Source: Pseudomonas sp. BN102 (GTDB taxonomy: Bacteria > Pseudomonadota > Gammaproteobacteria > Pseudomonadales > Pseudomonadaceae). Taken from it: a stretch of DNA of 64,000 nucleotides. The notes beneath the pieces were generated by a model that worked only from the letters and a program-made list of their open reading frames with translations, searched no databases and was not told the DNA's origin. The stretch lies in the NCBI RefSeq assembly GCF_029871245.1, contig NZ_SSON01000067.1, positions 1 to 64,000 of the forward strand, in the 5' to 3' direction. The translations under genes were made by a program, and so were the position numbers. Shown here piece by piece: positions 25,407-34,869 of this stretch (positions are counted from its first letter, which is position 1; each line of letters starts with the position of its first letter).

Positions 25407-26354
25407 CTAGCGTTGGATTTCGCGGTCGGCGTCCAGGGTATAGGGCAGGCTGAGCAGCTTCAGGGCAGCGCCGTCGGCGGCGCCCAGGTGGATTCGGCCA
25501 TCGTTGACAGCATCTTCCTGGAGGACGGCGAGCAGCTCGCAACCGCCACCGCCATCTGCCGGGGCAGCCAGCACCACTTCGCCCACCGAGCTCTGATGCA
25601 CCGGGGAGAAGAGTTCGAGGCCGGCCTCGGGCGCCTCGCCGTCGGCCAGGGCCAGGCGGTAGAGTCGGCGCTTGAGTTTGCCCAGGTACTGCATGCGGGC
25701 GACGATTTCCTGGCCGGTGTAACAGCCTTTCTTGAAGCTGACGCCGCCCAGGGCCTGGAGGTTGATCATCTGTGGGATGAACAGCTCGCGGGTGGCGCCG
25801 AAGACCTGGCCGATGCCGGCCCGGACCTGGGCCAGCAGCCAGGCGTCCAGCGCGGCCAGTGGCAACTGCGCGGCGAGGCGGGCCTGGAGCGTGGCGGCTT
25901 CGGCCTGGGGCGCCCAGAGCTCGGCACGGCCATCGGAGAGGCGCAGGGCGATCAGGTTGCCATCGCGGGCGACGCTGTCGACGGTCTGCGGCAGATCCAG
26001 GCCCAGGGCGAGCAGGGCGCCATCGCCCCGGCTCAGGCCGAAACGTGCCCAGTCGGCGCTTTCGTCGGTCAATTTGGACTTGGAGAACACGGCGTACTTT
26101 TTCAGGTCGGCCAGTTGGGCGTCGATCAGGTCGCTGGACAGCGCCAGGAGGAAGCCGTCGCCTTCGGCCAGGATGCGAAAACTGGAGATCATCCGCCCTT
26201 TGGGGGTGCAGCGGGCGCCCAGGCTGCTGGTGGCCTGGTCCAGGTAACTGAGGTTGCAAGTCAGCTGGCCCTGGAGGAACTTCGCGGCATCCACGCCGCG
26301 GACGGCGAGCAGGCCTTCATGGGTGAGCGGACAGAAGAATGCTGAGTCGGCCAT
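25407..26354 (-). CDS. ygfZ: Folate-binding protein YgfZ (GcvT-like, iron-sulfur cluster maintenance)
   Basis: 315 residues from the ATG at 26354. The YgfZ signature Lys-Gly-Cys-Tyr-Thr-Gly-Gln-Glu occurs in VSFKKGCYTGQEIVARMQYL, with the N-terminal GVDAAKFLQGQLTCNLSYL typical of this GcvT relative. The family uses folate and helps iron-sulfur proteins, chiefly under oxidative stress. It is divergent from sdhE-ygfX. Confidence 0.93.
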   Translation of the reverse strand: MADSAFFCPLTHEGLLAVRGVDAAKFLQGQLTCNLSYLDQATSSLGARCTPKGRMISSFRILAEGDGFLLALSSDLIDAQLADLKKYAVFSKSKLTDESADWARFGLSRGDGALLALGLDLPQTVDSVARDGNLIALRLSDGRAELWAPQAEAATLQARLAAQLPLAALDAWLLAQVRAGIGQVFGATRELFIPQMINLQALGGVSFKKGCYTGQEIVARMQYLGKLKRRLYRLALADGEAPEAGLELFSPVHQSSVGEVVLAAPADGGGGCELLAVLQEDAVNDGRIHLGAADGAALKLLSLPYTLDADREIQR

Positions 26355-26473
26355 TGCGGATCGCTGGAAAAAAGTCTGGGGCGCCATCATAGAGTCCCGC
26401 CGGTGGCTTGTCAGCGGGTGCCCGGGGAGGCGGCTGTGGTTATAATGCGCGCCTCTTCCCTGGAGGCGCTGTG

Positions 26474-26728
26474 ATGGCCGACGCAACTGAACTCAATCGA
26501 CTCTTCTGGCACAGCCGCCGCGGCATGCTCGAACTGGACGTGCTCCTGGTGCCCTTCGTGAGAGAGGTCTACCCCAGCCTCGACGCCGAAGACCAGGCCC
26601 GCTACCGCAAACTGCTGGAGTGCGAAGACCAGGACCTGTTCGGCTGGTTCATGCAGCGTGGCGAGCCGGAGGATGCGGACCTGCTGCGCATGGTTCGCAT
26701 GATCCTGGATCGTGTCCAGCCCAAGTAA
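26474..26728 (+). CDS. sdhE: FAD assembly factor SdhE
   Basis: 84 residues from the ATG at 26474. A GTG one codon upstream is possible. The family motif [14 protein letters not shown] is complete, and [19 protein letters not shown]-like helices follow ([20 protein letters not shown]). SdhE promotes covalent FAD attachment to succinate dehydrogenase and fumarate reductase flavoproteins. Older work treated the homologue as antitoxin CptB. It overlaps ygfX by 17 bp. Confidence 0.92.
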   Translation: MADATELNRLFWHSRRGMLELDVLLVPFVREVYPSLDAEDQARYRKLLECEDQDLFGWFMQRGEPEDADLLRMVRMILDRVQPK

Positions 26729-27164
26729 CGTCTTCGAATGCCACTGGCGCCCCTCGCGGCGCCTGCTGGCCCTCTACCTGACCCTGCAGTGCCTGGCCAT
26801 CCTGGCCGTACTGCTCGCCGAACTGCCGCCCTGGGCGCGCATTACCGGCGTGCTGGTCTGTCTGGGTCATGCCGCCTGGTGCCTGCCCAGGCAGATCCTG
26901 CTGAATTCCCCCAGGGCCTTTACCGGATTGCGTCTGAACGAGGACGGCTGGCAGCTCTGGCGCGCCGCCGATGGCTGGCGACCGGTGCAGCTGCGGCCGG
27001 ACAGCATGGCGCTGCCGGTCGCGGTGATCCTGCGTTTTCGCCTGCCGGGGCAGTGGTGGGGGCGGGGACTGTGTATCCCGGCGGATGCCCTGGATCGGGA
27101 GCAGCACCGCCGGTTGCGGGTGAGGCTGGGGTTCAGTCGCCGAAGGTGGGCGGCGCCAGGATAG
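26712..27164 (+). CDS. YgfX/CptA-family membrane protein
   Basis: 150 residues from a GTG overlapping sdh[29 protein letters not shown] and [15 protein letters not shown] give two membrane helices near the N-terminus, and a soluble C-terminal part carries [18 protein letters not shown]. coli YgfX (CptA), paired with SdhE/CptB, has been reported to affect cell shape and division, though the toxin-antitoxin reading is disputed. The last 32 bp overlap the end of convergent nadB. Confidence 0.8.
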   Translation: MSSPSNVFECHWRPSRRLLALYLTLQCLAILAVLLAELPPWARITGVLVCLGHAAWCLPRQILLNSPRAFTGLRLNEDGWQLWRAADGWRPVQLRPDSMALPVAVILRFRLPGQWWGRGLCIPADALDREQHRRLRVRLGFSRRRWAAPG

Positions 27165-28749
27165 TGTCCTTGGCCTCCGGCAACAGGTCGGGGTAGTCCA
27201 GGGTGTAGTGCAGGCCGCGGCTTTCGCGGCGCTGCATGGCCGAGCGGATGATGAGTTCTGCCACCAGTGCCAGATTGCGCAGCTCGATCAGGTCGCGGCT
27301 GACCTTGTAGTTGCTGTAGAACTCGTCGATCTCGCTGAGCAGCAAGCGCACCCGGTGCTGGGCGCGCTGCAGGCGCTTGCTGGTGCGGACGATGCCGACG
27401 TAGTCCCACATGAACCGCCGCAACTCGTCCCAGTTGTGGGCGATGATCACGTCCTCGTCCGAATCGGTCACCTGGCTGGCGTCCCAGGTCGGCAGGTCGG
27501 CCGGCATCGGCACCTCGTCCAGCTGGCGGACCATGTCTTCCGCGGCCGAGCGGCCATAGACGAAGCATTCCAGCAAGGAGTTGCTGGCCATGCGGTTGGC
27601 GCCGTGCAGGCCGGTGAAGCTGGTTTCGCCAATGGCGTAGAGGCCGGGAATGTCGGTGCGGCCATGCTGGTCCACCACCACGCCGCCGCAGGTGTAGTGC
27701 GCCGCCGGGACCACCGGTATCGGCTCGCGGGTGATGTCGATGCCGAAGTCCAGGCAGCGCTCGTAGACGGTGGGGAAGTGGCTCTTCACGAACTCGGCGG
27801 GCTTGTGGCTGATGTCCAGGTAGACGCAGTCCACGCCCAGGCGCTTCATTTCATGGTCGATGGCGCGGGCCACCACGTCTCGCGGTGCCAGTTCGGCGCG
27901 CGGGTGGAAGCGCTGCATGAAGCGCTCGCCGTTGGGCAACTTGAGCAGGCCGCCTTCGCCGCGAACGGCTTCGGTGATCAGGAAACTCTTGGCCTGCGGA
28001 TGATAGAGGCAGGTCGGGTGGAACTGGTTGAACTCCAGGTTGCCCACCCGGCAGCCGGCGCGCCAGGCCATGGCAATGCCATCGCCGCAGGCGCTGTCGG
28101 GATTGCTGGTATAGAGGTAGACCTTGGCTGCGCCGCCGGAGGCGAGCACGGTGAAGCGCGCATGGTAGGTGTCCACTTCGCCGCTGTTGCGGTTGAGCAC
28201 GTAGGCGCCCAGGCAGCGCTGGCCCTCCAGGCCGAGCTTGCGCTCGGTGATCAGGTCGACGGCGACACGCTGCTCCAGCAGCTGGATGTTCGGCCGTTTC
28301 TTGGCCTGCTCCAGCAGGGTGTTGAAGATGGCTGCGCCGGTGGCGTCGGCGGCATGGATGATGCGCCTGTGGCTGTGGCCGCCCTCGCGGGTGAGATGGA
28401 ACTCGAAACCGCCATCCTCGCGAGCATTCTCGTCGTCGCGGGTGAAGGGCACACCCTGATCGATCAGCCATTGGATGGACGCGCGGCTATGCTCAACGGT
28501 GAAGCGTACGGCGTCTTCGCGGCACAGGCCGGCACCGGCGACCAGGGTGTCTTCGACGTGGGAATCGACCGTGTCGGTATCGTCCAGCACCGCGGCCACG
28601 CCGCCTTGGGCCCAATAGGTCGAACCATTGCTGAGATCGGCCTTGCTCAGCACCACGATATTGAGGTTCGAGGGCAGGGTGAGGGCCAGGGTCAAGCCGG
28701 CGGCGCCGCTGCCGATGACCAGTACGTCTTGCTGGAAATGTTGGCTCAT
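27133..28749 (-). CDS. nadB: L-aspartate oxidase
   Basis: 538 residues, full length. It has an FAD Rossmann motif ([15 protein letters not shown]), the flavoprotein segment [13 protein letters not shown], the catalytic region [25 protein letters not shown] with [19 protein letters not shown], and a C-terminal helical domain. It oxidises aspartate to iminoaspartate for NAD synthesis. It lies divergent from algU, as in other pseudomonads. Confidence 0.97.
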   Translation of the reverse strand: MSQHFQQDVLVIGSGAAGLTLALTLPSNLNIVVLSKADLSNGSTYWAQGGVAAVLDDTDTVDSHVEDTLVAGAGLCREDAVRFTVEHSRASIQWLIDQGVPFTRDDENAREDGGFEFHLTREGGHSHRRIIHAADATGAAIFNTLLEQAKKRPNIQLLEQRVAVDLITERKLGLEGQRCLGAYVLNRNSGEVDTYHARFTVLASGGAAKVYLYTSNPDSACGDGIAMAWRAGCRVGNLEFNQFHPTCLYHPQAKSFLITEAVRGEGGLLKLPNGERFMQRFHPRAELAPRDVVARAIDHEMKRLGVDCVYLDISHKPAEFVKSHFPTVYERCLDFGIDITREPIPVVPAAHYTCGGVVVDQHGRTDIPGLYAIGETSFTGLHGANRMASNSLLECFVYGRSAAEDMVRQLDEVPMPADLPTWDASQVTDSDEDVIIAHNWDELRRFMWDYVGIVRTSKRLQRAQHRVRLLLSEIDEFYSNYKVSRDLIELRNLALVAELIIRSAMQRRESRGLHYTLDYPDLLPEAKDTILAPPTFGD

Positions 28750-29133
28750 ATCGGTTCCCGCGAGAAAAGCGGCGGCTAGTATATAGCCGGGGTGGGCGGC
28801 AAAATAGCGTGCTTATGACCATGTGTGGCGCCAGGGAACTTTTTAAGTCTTTCAGGTTCCATTCAGGGTCACCCATTTGAAGAGACGGTGCTTGCTTACA
28901 TTGACGCAACGAATGCACATGAAATGTGCAACCGGGATGCCTGTAGATCAAGCGACTTATATTCGGCGCAGCATGGCCCGCGGCCCTGCTGCGCCATTCC
29001 GTGCGGATGAGAAAAGATCAATCTGCAGGAAGCTTGCTTGGAGGGGAGAACTTTTGCGCAACGCTCGAGTCTATTTTGGCAGGCCGATCCACTGGCTGGC
29101 GCAGCACCCCTTCGAGACCGACGAGGAGTGTTC
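28750..29133. promoter_or_regulatory. nadB/algU divergent intergenic region (384 bp)
   Basis: No gene is supported here. It holds an AlgU-type -35 element at 28836 (listed separately) and a perfect inverted repeat TGCACAT-GAA-ATGTGCA at 28914-28930. The latter's binding protein, if any, is unknown. About 270 bases of leader separate the AlgU-type promoter from the algU start, room for more promoters. Confidence 0.5.
28836..28862 (+). promoter_or_regulatory. Candidate AlgU (sigma-22/RpoE-like) promoter of algU
   Basis: GAACTT at 28836-28841 matches the AlgU -35 consensus exactly. After a 16-bp spacer, TCCAT shares the first two bases of the -10 consensus TCTGA. Autoregulation of algU from such a promoter is known in P. 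aeruginosa. The -10 match is weak, so the exact promoter is uncertain. Confidence 0.6.
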
Positions 29134-29715
29134 ATGCTAAGCCAGGAACAGGATCAGCAGCTGGTCGAGCGGGTGCAGCAGGGCGACAAGCGGGCTTTCG
29201 ATTTGCTGGTGCTGAAGTACCAGCACAAGATTCTCGGGCTGATCGTGCGATTCGTGCACGACGCCCAGGAAGCCCAGGATGTAGCCCAGGAAGCCTTCAT
29301 CAAGGCTTACCGCGCACTCGGCAACTTCCGCGGTGACAGCGCCTTTTATACCTGGCTGTACCGCATCGCCATCAACACGGCGAAAAACCATCTGGTGGCA
29401 CGTGGAAGACGTCCGCCGGACAGTGATGTAAGTGCTGAGGACGCCGAGTTTTATGACGGCGACCACGCCCTCAAGGATATCGAGTCGCCGGAGCGAGCCC
29501 TGCTGCGCGACGAGATCGAGGCCACAGTGCACAGGAGCATCCAGCAACTGCCGGAAGATTTACGCACGGCGCTGACTTTGCGTGAGTTCGATGGTCTTAG
29601 TTATGAAGACATTGCAAGTGTTATGCAGTGTCCGGTGGGTACTGTGCGATCCCGCATCTTCAGGGCGCGGGAAGCCATCGATAAAGCCTTGCAACCTTTG
29701 TTGCAGGGAACCTGA
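29134..29715 (+). CDS. algU: Extracytoplasmic-function sigma factor AlgU (RpoE/AlgT)
   Basis: 193 residues from the ATG at 29134 (GAGGAG upstream). Region 2 (VLKYQHKILGLIVRFVHDAQEAQDVAQEAFIKAYRAL) and region 4 (LPEDLRTALTLREFDGLSYEDIASVMQCPVGTVRSRIFRAREAID) are complete. It directs the envelope-stress and alginate regulon and is held by MucA until MucA is degraded. First gene of algU-mucA-mucB-mucD. Confidence 0.98.
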   Translation: MLSQEQDQQLVERVQQGDKRAFDLLVLKYQHKILGLIVRFVHDAQEAQDVAQEAFIKAYRALGNFRGDSAFYTWLYRIAINTAKNHLVARGRRPPDSDVSAEDAEFYDGDHALKDIESPERALLRDEIEATVHRSIQQLPEDLRTALTLREFDGLSYEDIASVMQCPVGTVRSRIFRAREAIDKALQPLLQGT

Positions 29716-29746
29716 GACAGCGGCGACAGCCAAGAGGGGAACCGCC

Positions 29747-30337
29747 ATGAGTCGTGAAGCTTTGCAGGAATCGCTGTCCGCGGTGATGGATAACGAGGCG
29801 GACGAACTGGAGCTGCGTCGAGTTCTCGCCGCCAGCGAAGATCAAGAATTGCGGGCTACCTGGTCGCGTTACCAGATTGCTCGCGCCGTGATGCACAAGG
29901 AGCTGCTGGAGCCGCGCCTTGACATCGCCGCAGCCGTTTCGGCTGCGTTGGCCGAAGAAGCCGTGCCCGCCAAGGTGGTGCGTGGTCCGTGGCGTACCCT
30001 TGGCCGTCTGGCGGTGGCCGCTTCGGTGACCCTGGCCGTGCTCGCCGGTGTGCGCCTGTACAATCAGGACGATGTCGCGGGTACCCAGCAACTGGCGCAG
30101 CAGCAAGCCACACAGCCGGCGATGACGATGCCGCAGGCGCAGCAGGGTGCTGTCCTGGCCGGCTATAGTGAAGAAGGCAAGCAGGCACAGCAGCCGATCG
30201 GCGCGACCCAGGCGTCGTCCGGTTGGCACGAAAAACGCCTCCCGGCCTATCTGCGGCAACATGCCCAACAGGCCGCGATGAGCGGTAGCGACAGCGCACT
30301 GCCCTATGCCCGCGCTGCCAGTCTGGAGAGCCGCTGA
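29747..30337 (+). CDS. mucA: Anti-sigma factor MucA
   Basis: 196 residues from the ATG at 29747, close to the P. aeruginosa length, so no truncation of the mucoid (mucA22) kind is present. The N-terminal domain that clamps AlgU (MSREALQESLSAVMDNEADE) is followed by one membrane helix (LGRLAVAASVTLAVLAGVRL, about residues 84-103) and a periplasmic Gln/Ala-rich domain. Regulated intramembrane proteolysis (AlgW then MucP in P. aeruginosa) releases AlgU. Confidence 0.95.
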   Translation: MSREALQESLSAVMDNEADELELRRVLAASEDQELRATWSRYQIARAVMHKELLEPRLDIAAAVSAALAEEAVPAKVVRGPWRTLGRLAVAASVTLAVLAGVRLYNQDDVAGTQQLAQQQATQPAMTMPQAQQGAVLAGYSEEGKQAQQPIGATQASSGWHEKRLPAYLRQHAQQAAMSGSDSALPYARAASLESR

Positions 30338-30345
30338 GGAGGAAC

Positions 30346-31296
30346 ATGCGCGCACTACCGGTTTTCATCTTGCTTGGCGGCTGGCTGACGCAATCAGCCT
30401 TTGCCGCCGACGCTCAGGACTGGCTGCAGCGCCTCGCTGACGCGGAGCAGCGCCAGAGTTTCCAGGGAGTTTTCGTCTACGAACGAAATGGGAGCTTCTC
30501 CACCCACGAAGTCTGGCACCAGGTCCAGCAGGGCGGCGAAGTACGCGAGCGTCTGTTGCAGCTCGATGGTCCGGCGCAGGAGGTGGTGCGTGTCAACGGC
30601 CGCACCCAATGCGTGAGTGGCGCCCTTTCCGACCAGATGTCCGATGGCCAGGTCTGGCCCGCCCGGCGTCTGGATGCAAAGCAGCTCGCCGAGTGGTACG
30701 ACCTGCGCTTGGCTGGTGAGTCCCGCGTGGCGGGGCGGCCAGCCGTGGTGCTGACCCTGACCCCCCGCGACCAGCACCGCTATGGCTTCGAGCTGCACTT
30801 GGACCGTGACACCGGCCTGCCGCTCAAGTCGCTGCTGCTGAGCGACAAGGGCCAGTTGCTGGAGCGCTTCCAGTTCACCCGCATCGACACTGCCGGCGAC
30901 CTGGATGACGGCAAGCTGCAGCCCGGCGAGAGCTGCAAGGCGGTACGCGTCAGCGAAGCGCCGAAGGACAAACCGGCCCACTGGCGTTCCGAGTGGCTGC
31001 CGCCCGGCTTCAGCCTGACCAGTGCACTGGAACGGCGCAGTCCCGCGTCGTCCGACCCTGTGTCCAGCCTGCTCTACAGCGACGGCCTGGCGCGTTTCTC
31101 CGTATTCCTCGAGCCCCTGCACGGCGCTGTCGTCGAAGACGCGCGCAGCCAGCTGGGGCCCACCGTCATGGTGTCCAAGCGGGTCAGCACCGCAGATGGT
31201 GATGTGATGGTGACCGTGGTCGGCGAGATTCCCCTGGGGACCGCCGAGCGGGTGGCTCTGTCCATGCGCGCAGCGGAGGCTTCTGCGACGCAATGA
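30346..31296 (+). CDS. mucB: Periplasmic sigma-factor regulator MucB (RseB family)
   Basis: 316 residues with a signal peptide (MRALPVFILLGGWLTQSAFA). The RseB N-terminal lipoprotein-like domain is seen at WLQRLADAEQRQSFQGVFVYERNGSFSTHEVWH, and the smaller C-terminal domain at WRSEWLPPGFSLTSALERR. MucB shields the periplasmic part of MucA from proteolysis and senses envelope lipids. It starts eight bases after mucA with a strong GAGGAGGA site. Confidence 0.95.
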   Translation: MRALPVFILLGGWLTQSAFAADAQDWLQRLADAEQRQSFQGVFVYERNGSFSTHEVWHQVQQGGEVRERLLQLDGPAQEVVRVNGRTQCVSGALSDQMSDGQVWPARRLDAKQLAEWYDLRLAGESRVAGRPAVVLTLTPRDQHRYGFELHLDRDTGLPLKSLLLSDKGQLLERFQFTRIDTAGDLDDGKLQPGESCKAVRVSEAPKDKPAHWRSEWLPPGFSLTSALERRSPASSDPVSSLLYSDGLARFSVFLEPLHGAVVEDARSQLGPTVMVSKRVSTADGDVMVTVVGEIPLGTAERVALSMRAAEASATQ

Positions 31297-31482
31297 TCCC
31301 CGCTGCAGGAGCTTCAAGCGATTTTCGGTGCGGGAGCCCAGGCTCCCGCCGTGTCTTTTTCACGATGTTCCACCGAGCCTGGGGCTGACGCTCCGGGCTC
31401 TTTTTGCTTTTGTGTTTCAGTTTTGCTCGCCGAGCCGGGCGGCTCGGCGAGTTCATACCACTCGTTATGCGACGGGAGCTGT
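31297..31482 (+). other. mucB-mucD gap with three successive hairpins
   Basis: Three strong inverted repeats lie in a row. The first (31330-31349) has 9-bp arms (GCGGGAGCC) and is followed by a T-run at 31356. The second (31375-31400) has an 11-bp stem with two wobble pairs and a TTTTT at 31401. The third (31426-31451) has perfect 11-bp arms (CTCGCCGAGCC) around GGGC. The second is a good intrinsic-terminator candidate. P. aeruginosa carries mucC in this position, and no reading frame here resembles it. Confidence 0.75.
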
Positions 31483-32913
31483 ATGTCGATGCTTAACCTC
31501 AAATCCTGCATGACCGCTGTGGCAGCCTTGCTGCTGCTCGGTCAAACCCTTGTGGTCCGTGCCGATCTGCCGGACTTCACGCCCCTGGTCGAAGAGGCGT
31601 CTCCGGCGGTGGTCAATATCAGCACCCGGCAGAAGCTGCCGCAGCGTGGTGCGGGTGGTGCCCAGGTGATGCCAGACCTGGAAGGACTGCCGCCCATGCT
31701 GCGCGAGTTCTTCGAGCGCAACATGCCGCCGGCGCCGCGCAATCCCCAGGGCGGCCGCCAGCGCGAGGCCCAGTCCCTCGGTTCCGGCTTCATCATCTCC
31801 AAGGATGGCTACGTCCTGACCAACAACCACGTGGTGGCCGGTGCCGATGAAATCATCGTGCGCCTGTCCGACCGCAGCGAGCTTGAAGCCAAGCTGATCG
31901 GCGCCGATCCGCGCACCGACGTCGCCCTGCTCAAGGTCGAGGGCAAGGATCTGCCAATCGTGAAGATCGGCAAGTCCGACGAACTCAAGGTGGGTGGCTG
32001 GGTGCTGGCCATCGGCTCGCCCTTCGGCTTCGATCATTCGGTGACGGCCGGTATCGTCAGCGCCAAGGGCCGCAGCCTGCCGAACGAGAACTATGTACCG
32101 TTCATCCAGACGGACGTGGCGATCAACCCGGGTAACTCCGGCGGCCCGCTGTTCAACCTGGACGGCGAGGTGGTCGGCATCAACTCGCAGATCTTCACCC
32201 GTTCCGGCGGCTTCATGGGCCTGTCCTTCGCCATCCCGATCGATGTCGCCATGAGCGTTGCCGACCAGCTCAAGGCTGAAGGCAAGGTGAGCCGCGGCTG
32301 GCTGGGCGTGGTGATTCAGGAAGTGAACAAGGACCTGGCCGAATCCTTTGGTCTCGACAAGCCGGCTGGCGCCCTGGTGGCCCAGGTCCTGGAAGGCGGC
32401 CCGGCGGACAAGGGCGGCCTGCAGGTAGGCGACGTCATTCTCAGCATGAACGGCCAGCCGATCGTCCTTTCCGCCGACCTGCCGCACCTGGTGGGGGCGC
32501 TCAAGCCGGGCAGCAAGATCGATCTGGACGTGGTGCGCGGCGGAACCCGCAAGACGCTCACCATGGCCATTGGCGCGCTGCCTGAGGAAGGCGAGGAAAT
32601 GGCCGCCTCCGGTGCCGAAGGCGTCGAGCGCAGCAGCAATCGCCTCGGCGTGAGCGTGGTCGAGCTGACCGACGAGCAGAAGAAGGCCCTGGACATCCAG
32701 GGTGGCGTGGTGATCAAGGACGTGCTGGAAGGTCCGGCTGCCATGATGGGCCTGCGCCCGGGTGACGTGATCACCCACCTGAACAACCAGGCCATCAGCT
32801 CCGCCAAGACCTTCACCCAGATCGCCAAGGACCTGCCGAAGAATCGTTCGGTATCCATGCGCGTACTGCGTCAGGGGCGCGCCAGCTTCATTACCTTCAA
32901 GCTGGCCGAATAA
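31483..32913 (+). CDS. mucD: Periplasmic serine protease MucD (DegP/HtrA family)
   Basis: 476 residues from the ATG at 31483 (GGAG upstream), giving a signal peptide (LKSCMTAVAALLLLGQTLVV RA). The trypsin-like domain carries the catalytic triad in LTNNHVVAGAD (His), DPRTDVALLKV (Asp) and NPGNSGGPLFN (Ser). Two PDZ domains follow (GWLGVVIQEVNKDLAESFGL and RLGVSVVELTDEQKKALDIQ). It removes misfolded envelope proteins and so dampens AlgU activation. An internal promoter is likely, given the hairpins upstream. Confidence 0.97.
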   Translation: MSMLNLKSCMTAVAALLLLGQTLVVRADLPDFTPLVEEASPAVVNISTRQKLPQRGAGGAQVMPDLEGLPPMLREFFERNMPPAPRNPQGGRQREAQSLGSGFIISKDGYVLTNNHVVAGADEIIVRLSDRSELEAKLIGADPRTDVALLKVEGKDLPIVKIGKSDELKVGGWVLAIGSPFGFDHSVTAGIVSAKGRSLPNENYVPFIQTDVAINPGNSGGPLFNLDGEVVGINSQIFTRSGGFMGLSFAIPIDVAMSVADQLKAEGKVSRGWLGVVIQEVNKDLAESFGLDKPAGALVAQVLEGGPADKGGLQVGDVILSMNGQPIVLSADLPHLVGALKPGSKIDLDVVRGGTRKTLTMAIGALPEEGEEMAASGAEGVERSSNRLGVSVVELTDEQKKALDIQGGVVIKDVLEGPAAMMGLRPGDVITHLNNQAISSAKTFTQIAKDLPKNRSVSMRVLRQGRASFITFKLAE

Positions 32914-32928
32914 AGCGGTTCCAGGGAA

Positions 32929-32954
32929 AAGGGCGGCCTGGTGCCGCCCTTTTT
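32929..32954 (+). terminator. Rho-independent terminator after mucD
   Basis: AAGGGCGGC and GCCGCCCTT form a nine-base-pair stem with a short loop, followed by a run of T. It closes the algU-mucABD unit before lepA. Confidence 0.85.
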
Positions 32955-33064
32955 CGTTTCCGCCGTCCGCTGCATGGACGTGACGGGTCCACTGCCGATC
33001 AGGTAAACTCCCCCGCTATTTTTCGGCGAGCAAGCCTGCTCGCGGCTTTCTTGAGTGTTGATCC

Positions 33065-34864
33065 GTGAGTGACCTGAGTCATATCCGCAATTTCTCCATC
33101 ATCGCCCACATCGACCATGGCAAGTCGACCCTGGCAGACCGCTTCATTCAGATGTGCGGTGGCCTGTCCGACCGCGAGATGGAGGCCCAGGTACTGGACT
33201 CCATGGACCTGGAGCGCGAGCGTGGCATCACCATCAAGGCCCACAGCGTCACCCTGCACTACAAGTCGCAGGACGGTAAGACCTACCAGTTGAACTTCAT
33301 CGACACCCCCGGCCACGTGGACTTCACCTACGAAGTCAGCCGCTCCCTGGCGGCCTGTGAAGGCGCGCTGCTGGTGGTGGACGCCGGCCAGGGCGTGGAA
33401 GCCCAGTCCGTTGCCAACTGCTACACCGCCATCGAGCAGGGCCTCGAGGTCATGCCGGTGCTGAACAAGATGGACCTGCCCCAGGCCGAGCCGGAGCGGG
33501 TCAAGGACGAAATCGAGCACATCATCGGCATCGACGCCACCGACGCCGTGCCCTGCAGCGCCAAGAGCGGCATGGGCGTGATCGATGTGCTGGAACAGCT
33601 GGTCAAGGTCATCCCGCCGCCTGAAGGCGAGATCGAGGCGCCGCTGCAGGCGCTGATCATCGACTCCTGGTTCGACAACTACCTGGGCGTGGTCTCGCTG
33701 GTCCGCGTGAAGCACGGCCGGGTGAAGAAGGGCGACAAGATCCTGGTGAAGTCCACCGGCAAGATCCACCAGGTGGACAGCGTCGGCGTATTCACCCCGA
33801 AGCACACCGAGATGGCCGACCTCAAGGCCGGTGAAGTGGGCTTCATCATCGCCGGCATCAAGGACATCCACGGCGCCCCCGTGGGCGACACCCTGACCCT
33901 CTCCAATACCCCCGACGTCGACGTGCTTCCGGGCTTCCAGCGCATCAAGCCGCAGGTCTATGCCGGCCTGTTCCCGGTCAGCTCCGATGATTTCGAGGAC
34001 TTCCGCGAAGCCCTGCAGAAGCTGACCCTGAACGACGCCGCGCTGCAGTACGAGCCGGAAAGCTCCGAGGCCCTGGGCTTCGGCTTCCGCATCGGCTTCC
34101 TCGGCATGCTGCACATGGAGATCATCCAGGAGCGCCTGGAGCGCGAATACGACCTGGACCTGATCACGACCGCGCCGACCGTGGTCTTCGAAGTGGTGCA
34201 GAAGAACGGCGAGACGGTCTACGTCGACAACCCGTCCAAGCTGCCCGACCTCTCGTCCATCGACGAGATGCGCGAGCCCATCGTGCGCGCCAATATCCTG
34301 GTTCCCCAGGAGCACCTGGGCAACGTCATCACCCTGTGCATCGAGAAACGCGGCGTCCAGCGCGACATGCAGTTCCTCAGCAGCCAGGTTCAGGTTTGCT
34401 ACGACCTGCCGATGAACGAAGTGGTGCTGGACTTCTTCGACCGCCTGAAGTCGGTAAGTCGTGGCTACGCGTCGCTGGACTACAGCTTCGACCGCTTCGA
34501 ACCGGCTAATCTGGTGAAGCTGGACGTACTGATCAACGGCGAGAAGGTCGACGCCCTGGCGCTGATCGTGCATCGCGACCAGGCCCACTACAAGGGCCGT
34601 GCGTTGACCGAGAAAATGAAGGAACTGATCCCGCGGCAGATGTTCGACGTGGCGATTCAGGCGGCGATCGGTGGTCAGATCGTTGCACGTACTACCGTGA
34701 AGGCGCTCAGGAAGAACGTTCTGGCCAAGTGCTACGGCGGCGACGTCAGCCGTAAGAAAAAACTGCTGGAGAAGCAGAAGGCCGGTAAGAAAAGGATGAA
34801 GCAGGTCGGCAGCGTGGAAATCCCGCAGGAAGCCTTCCTCGCTGTGCTCAAAGTGGATAGCTAG
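33065..34864 (+). CDS. lepA: Elongation factor 4 (LepA), ribosome-associated GTPase
   Basis: 599 residues from a GTG. G1 is [14 protein letters not shown]3 [21 protein letters not shown] and G4 [13 protein letters not shown]. The C-terminal LepA-specific part ([56 protein letters not shown]) is complete. It acts on stalled or misplaced ribosomes. The lepB start lies five bases downstream, so the two are co-transcribed. Confidence 0.98.
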   Translation: MSDLSHIRNFSIIAHIDHGKSTLADRFIQMCGGLSDREMEAQVLDSMDLERERGITIKAHSVTLHYKSQDGKTYQLNFIDTPGHVDFTYEVSRSLAACEGALLVVDAGQGVEAQSVANCYTAIEQGLEVMPVLNKMDLPQAEPERVKDEIEHIIGIDATDAVPCSAKSGMGVIDVLEQLVKVIPPPEGEIEAPLQALIIDSWFDNYLGVVSLVRVKHGRVKKGDKILVKSTGKIHQVDSVGVFTPKHTEMADLKAGEVGFIIAGIKDIHGAPVGDTLTLSNTPDVDVLPGFQRIKPQVYAGLFPVSSDDFEDFREALQKLTLNDAALQYEPESSEALGFGFRIGFLGMLHMEIIQERLEREYDLDLITTAPTVVFEVVQKNGETVYVDNPSKLPDLSSIDEMREPIVRANILVPQEHLGNVITLCIEKRGVQRDMQFLSSQVQVCYDLPMNEVVLDFFDRLKSVSRGYASLDYSFDRFEPANLVKLDVLINGEKVDALALIVHRDQAHYKGRALTEKMKELIPRQMFDVAIQAAIGGQIVARTTVKALRKNVLAKCYGGDVSRKKKLLEKQKAGKKRMKQVGSVEIPQEAFLAVLKVDS

Positions 34865-34869
34865 GGTCT

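Noticed and set aside
27208-28779. 523-residue plus-strand open frame
   Set aside because: Mirror of nadB, whose motifs and length are complete.
29747-30337. A mucA22-type truncation
   Set aside because: The frame is open through 196 codons, with an intact membrane helix and periplasmic domain.
31297-31482. A short or broken mucC
   Set aside because: The gap is only 186 bp, is filled with hairpins, and no frame shows the membrane segments expected of MucC.
32999-34588. 529-residue minus-strand open frame
   Set aside because: Antisense of lepA, which is a universal gene with all GTPase motifs.
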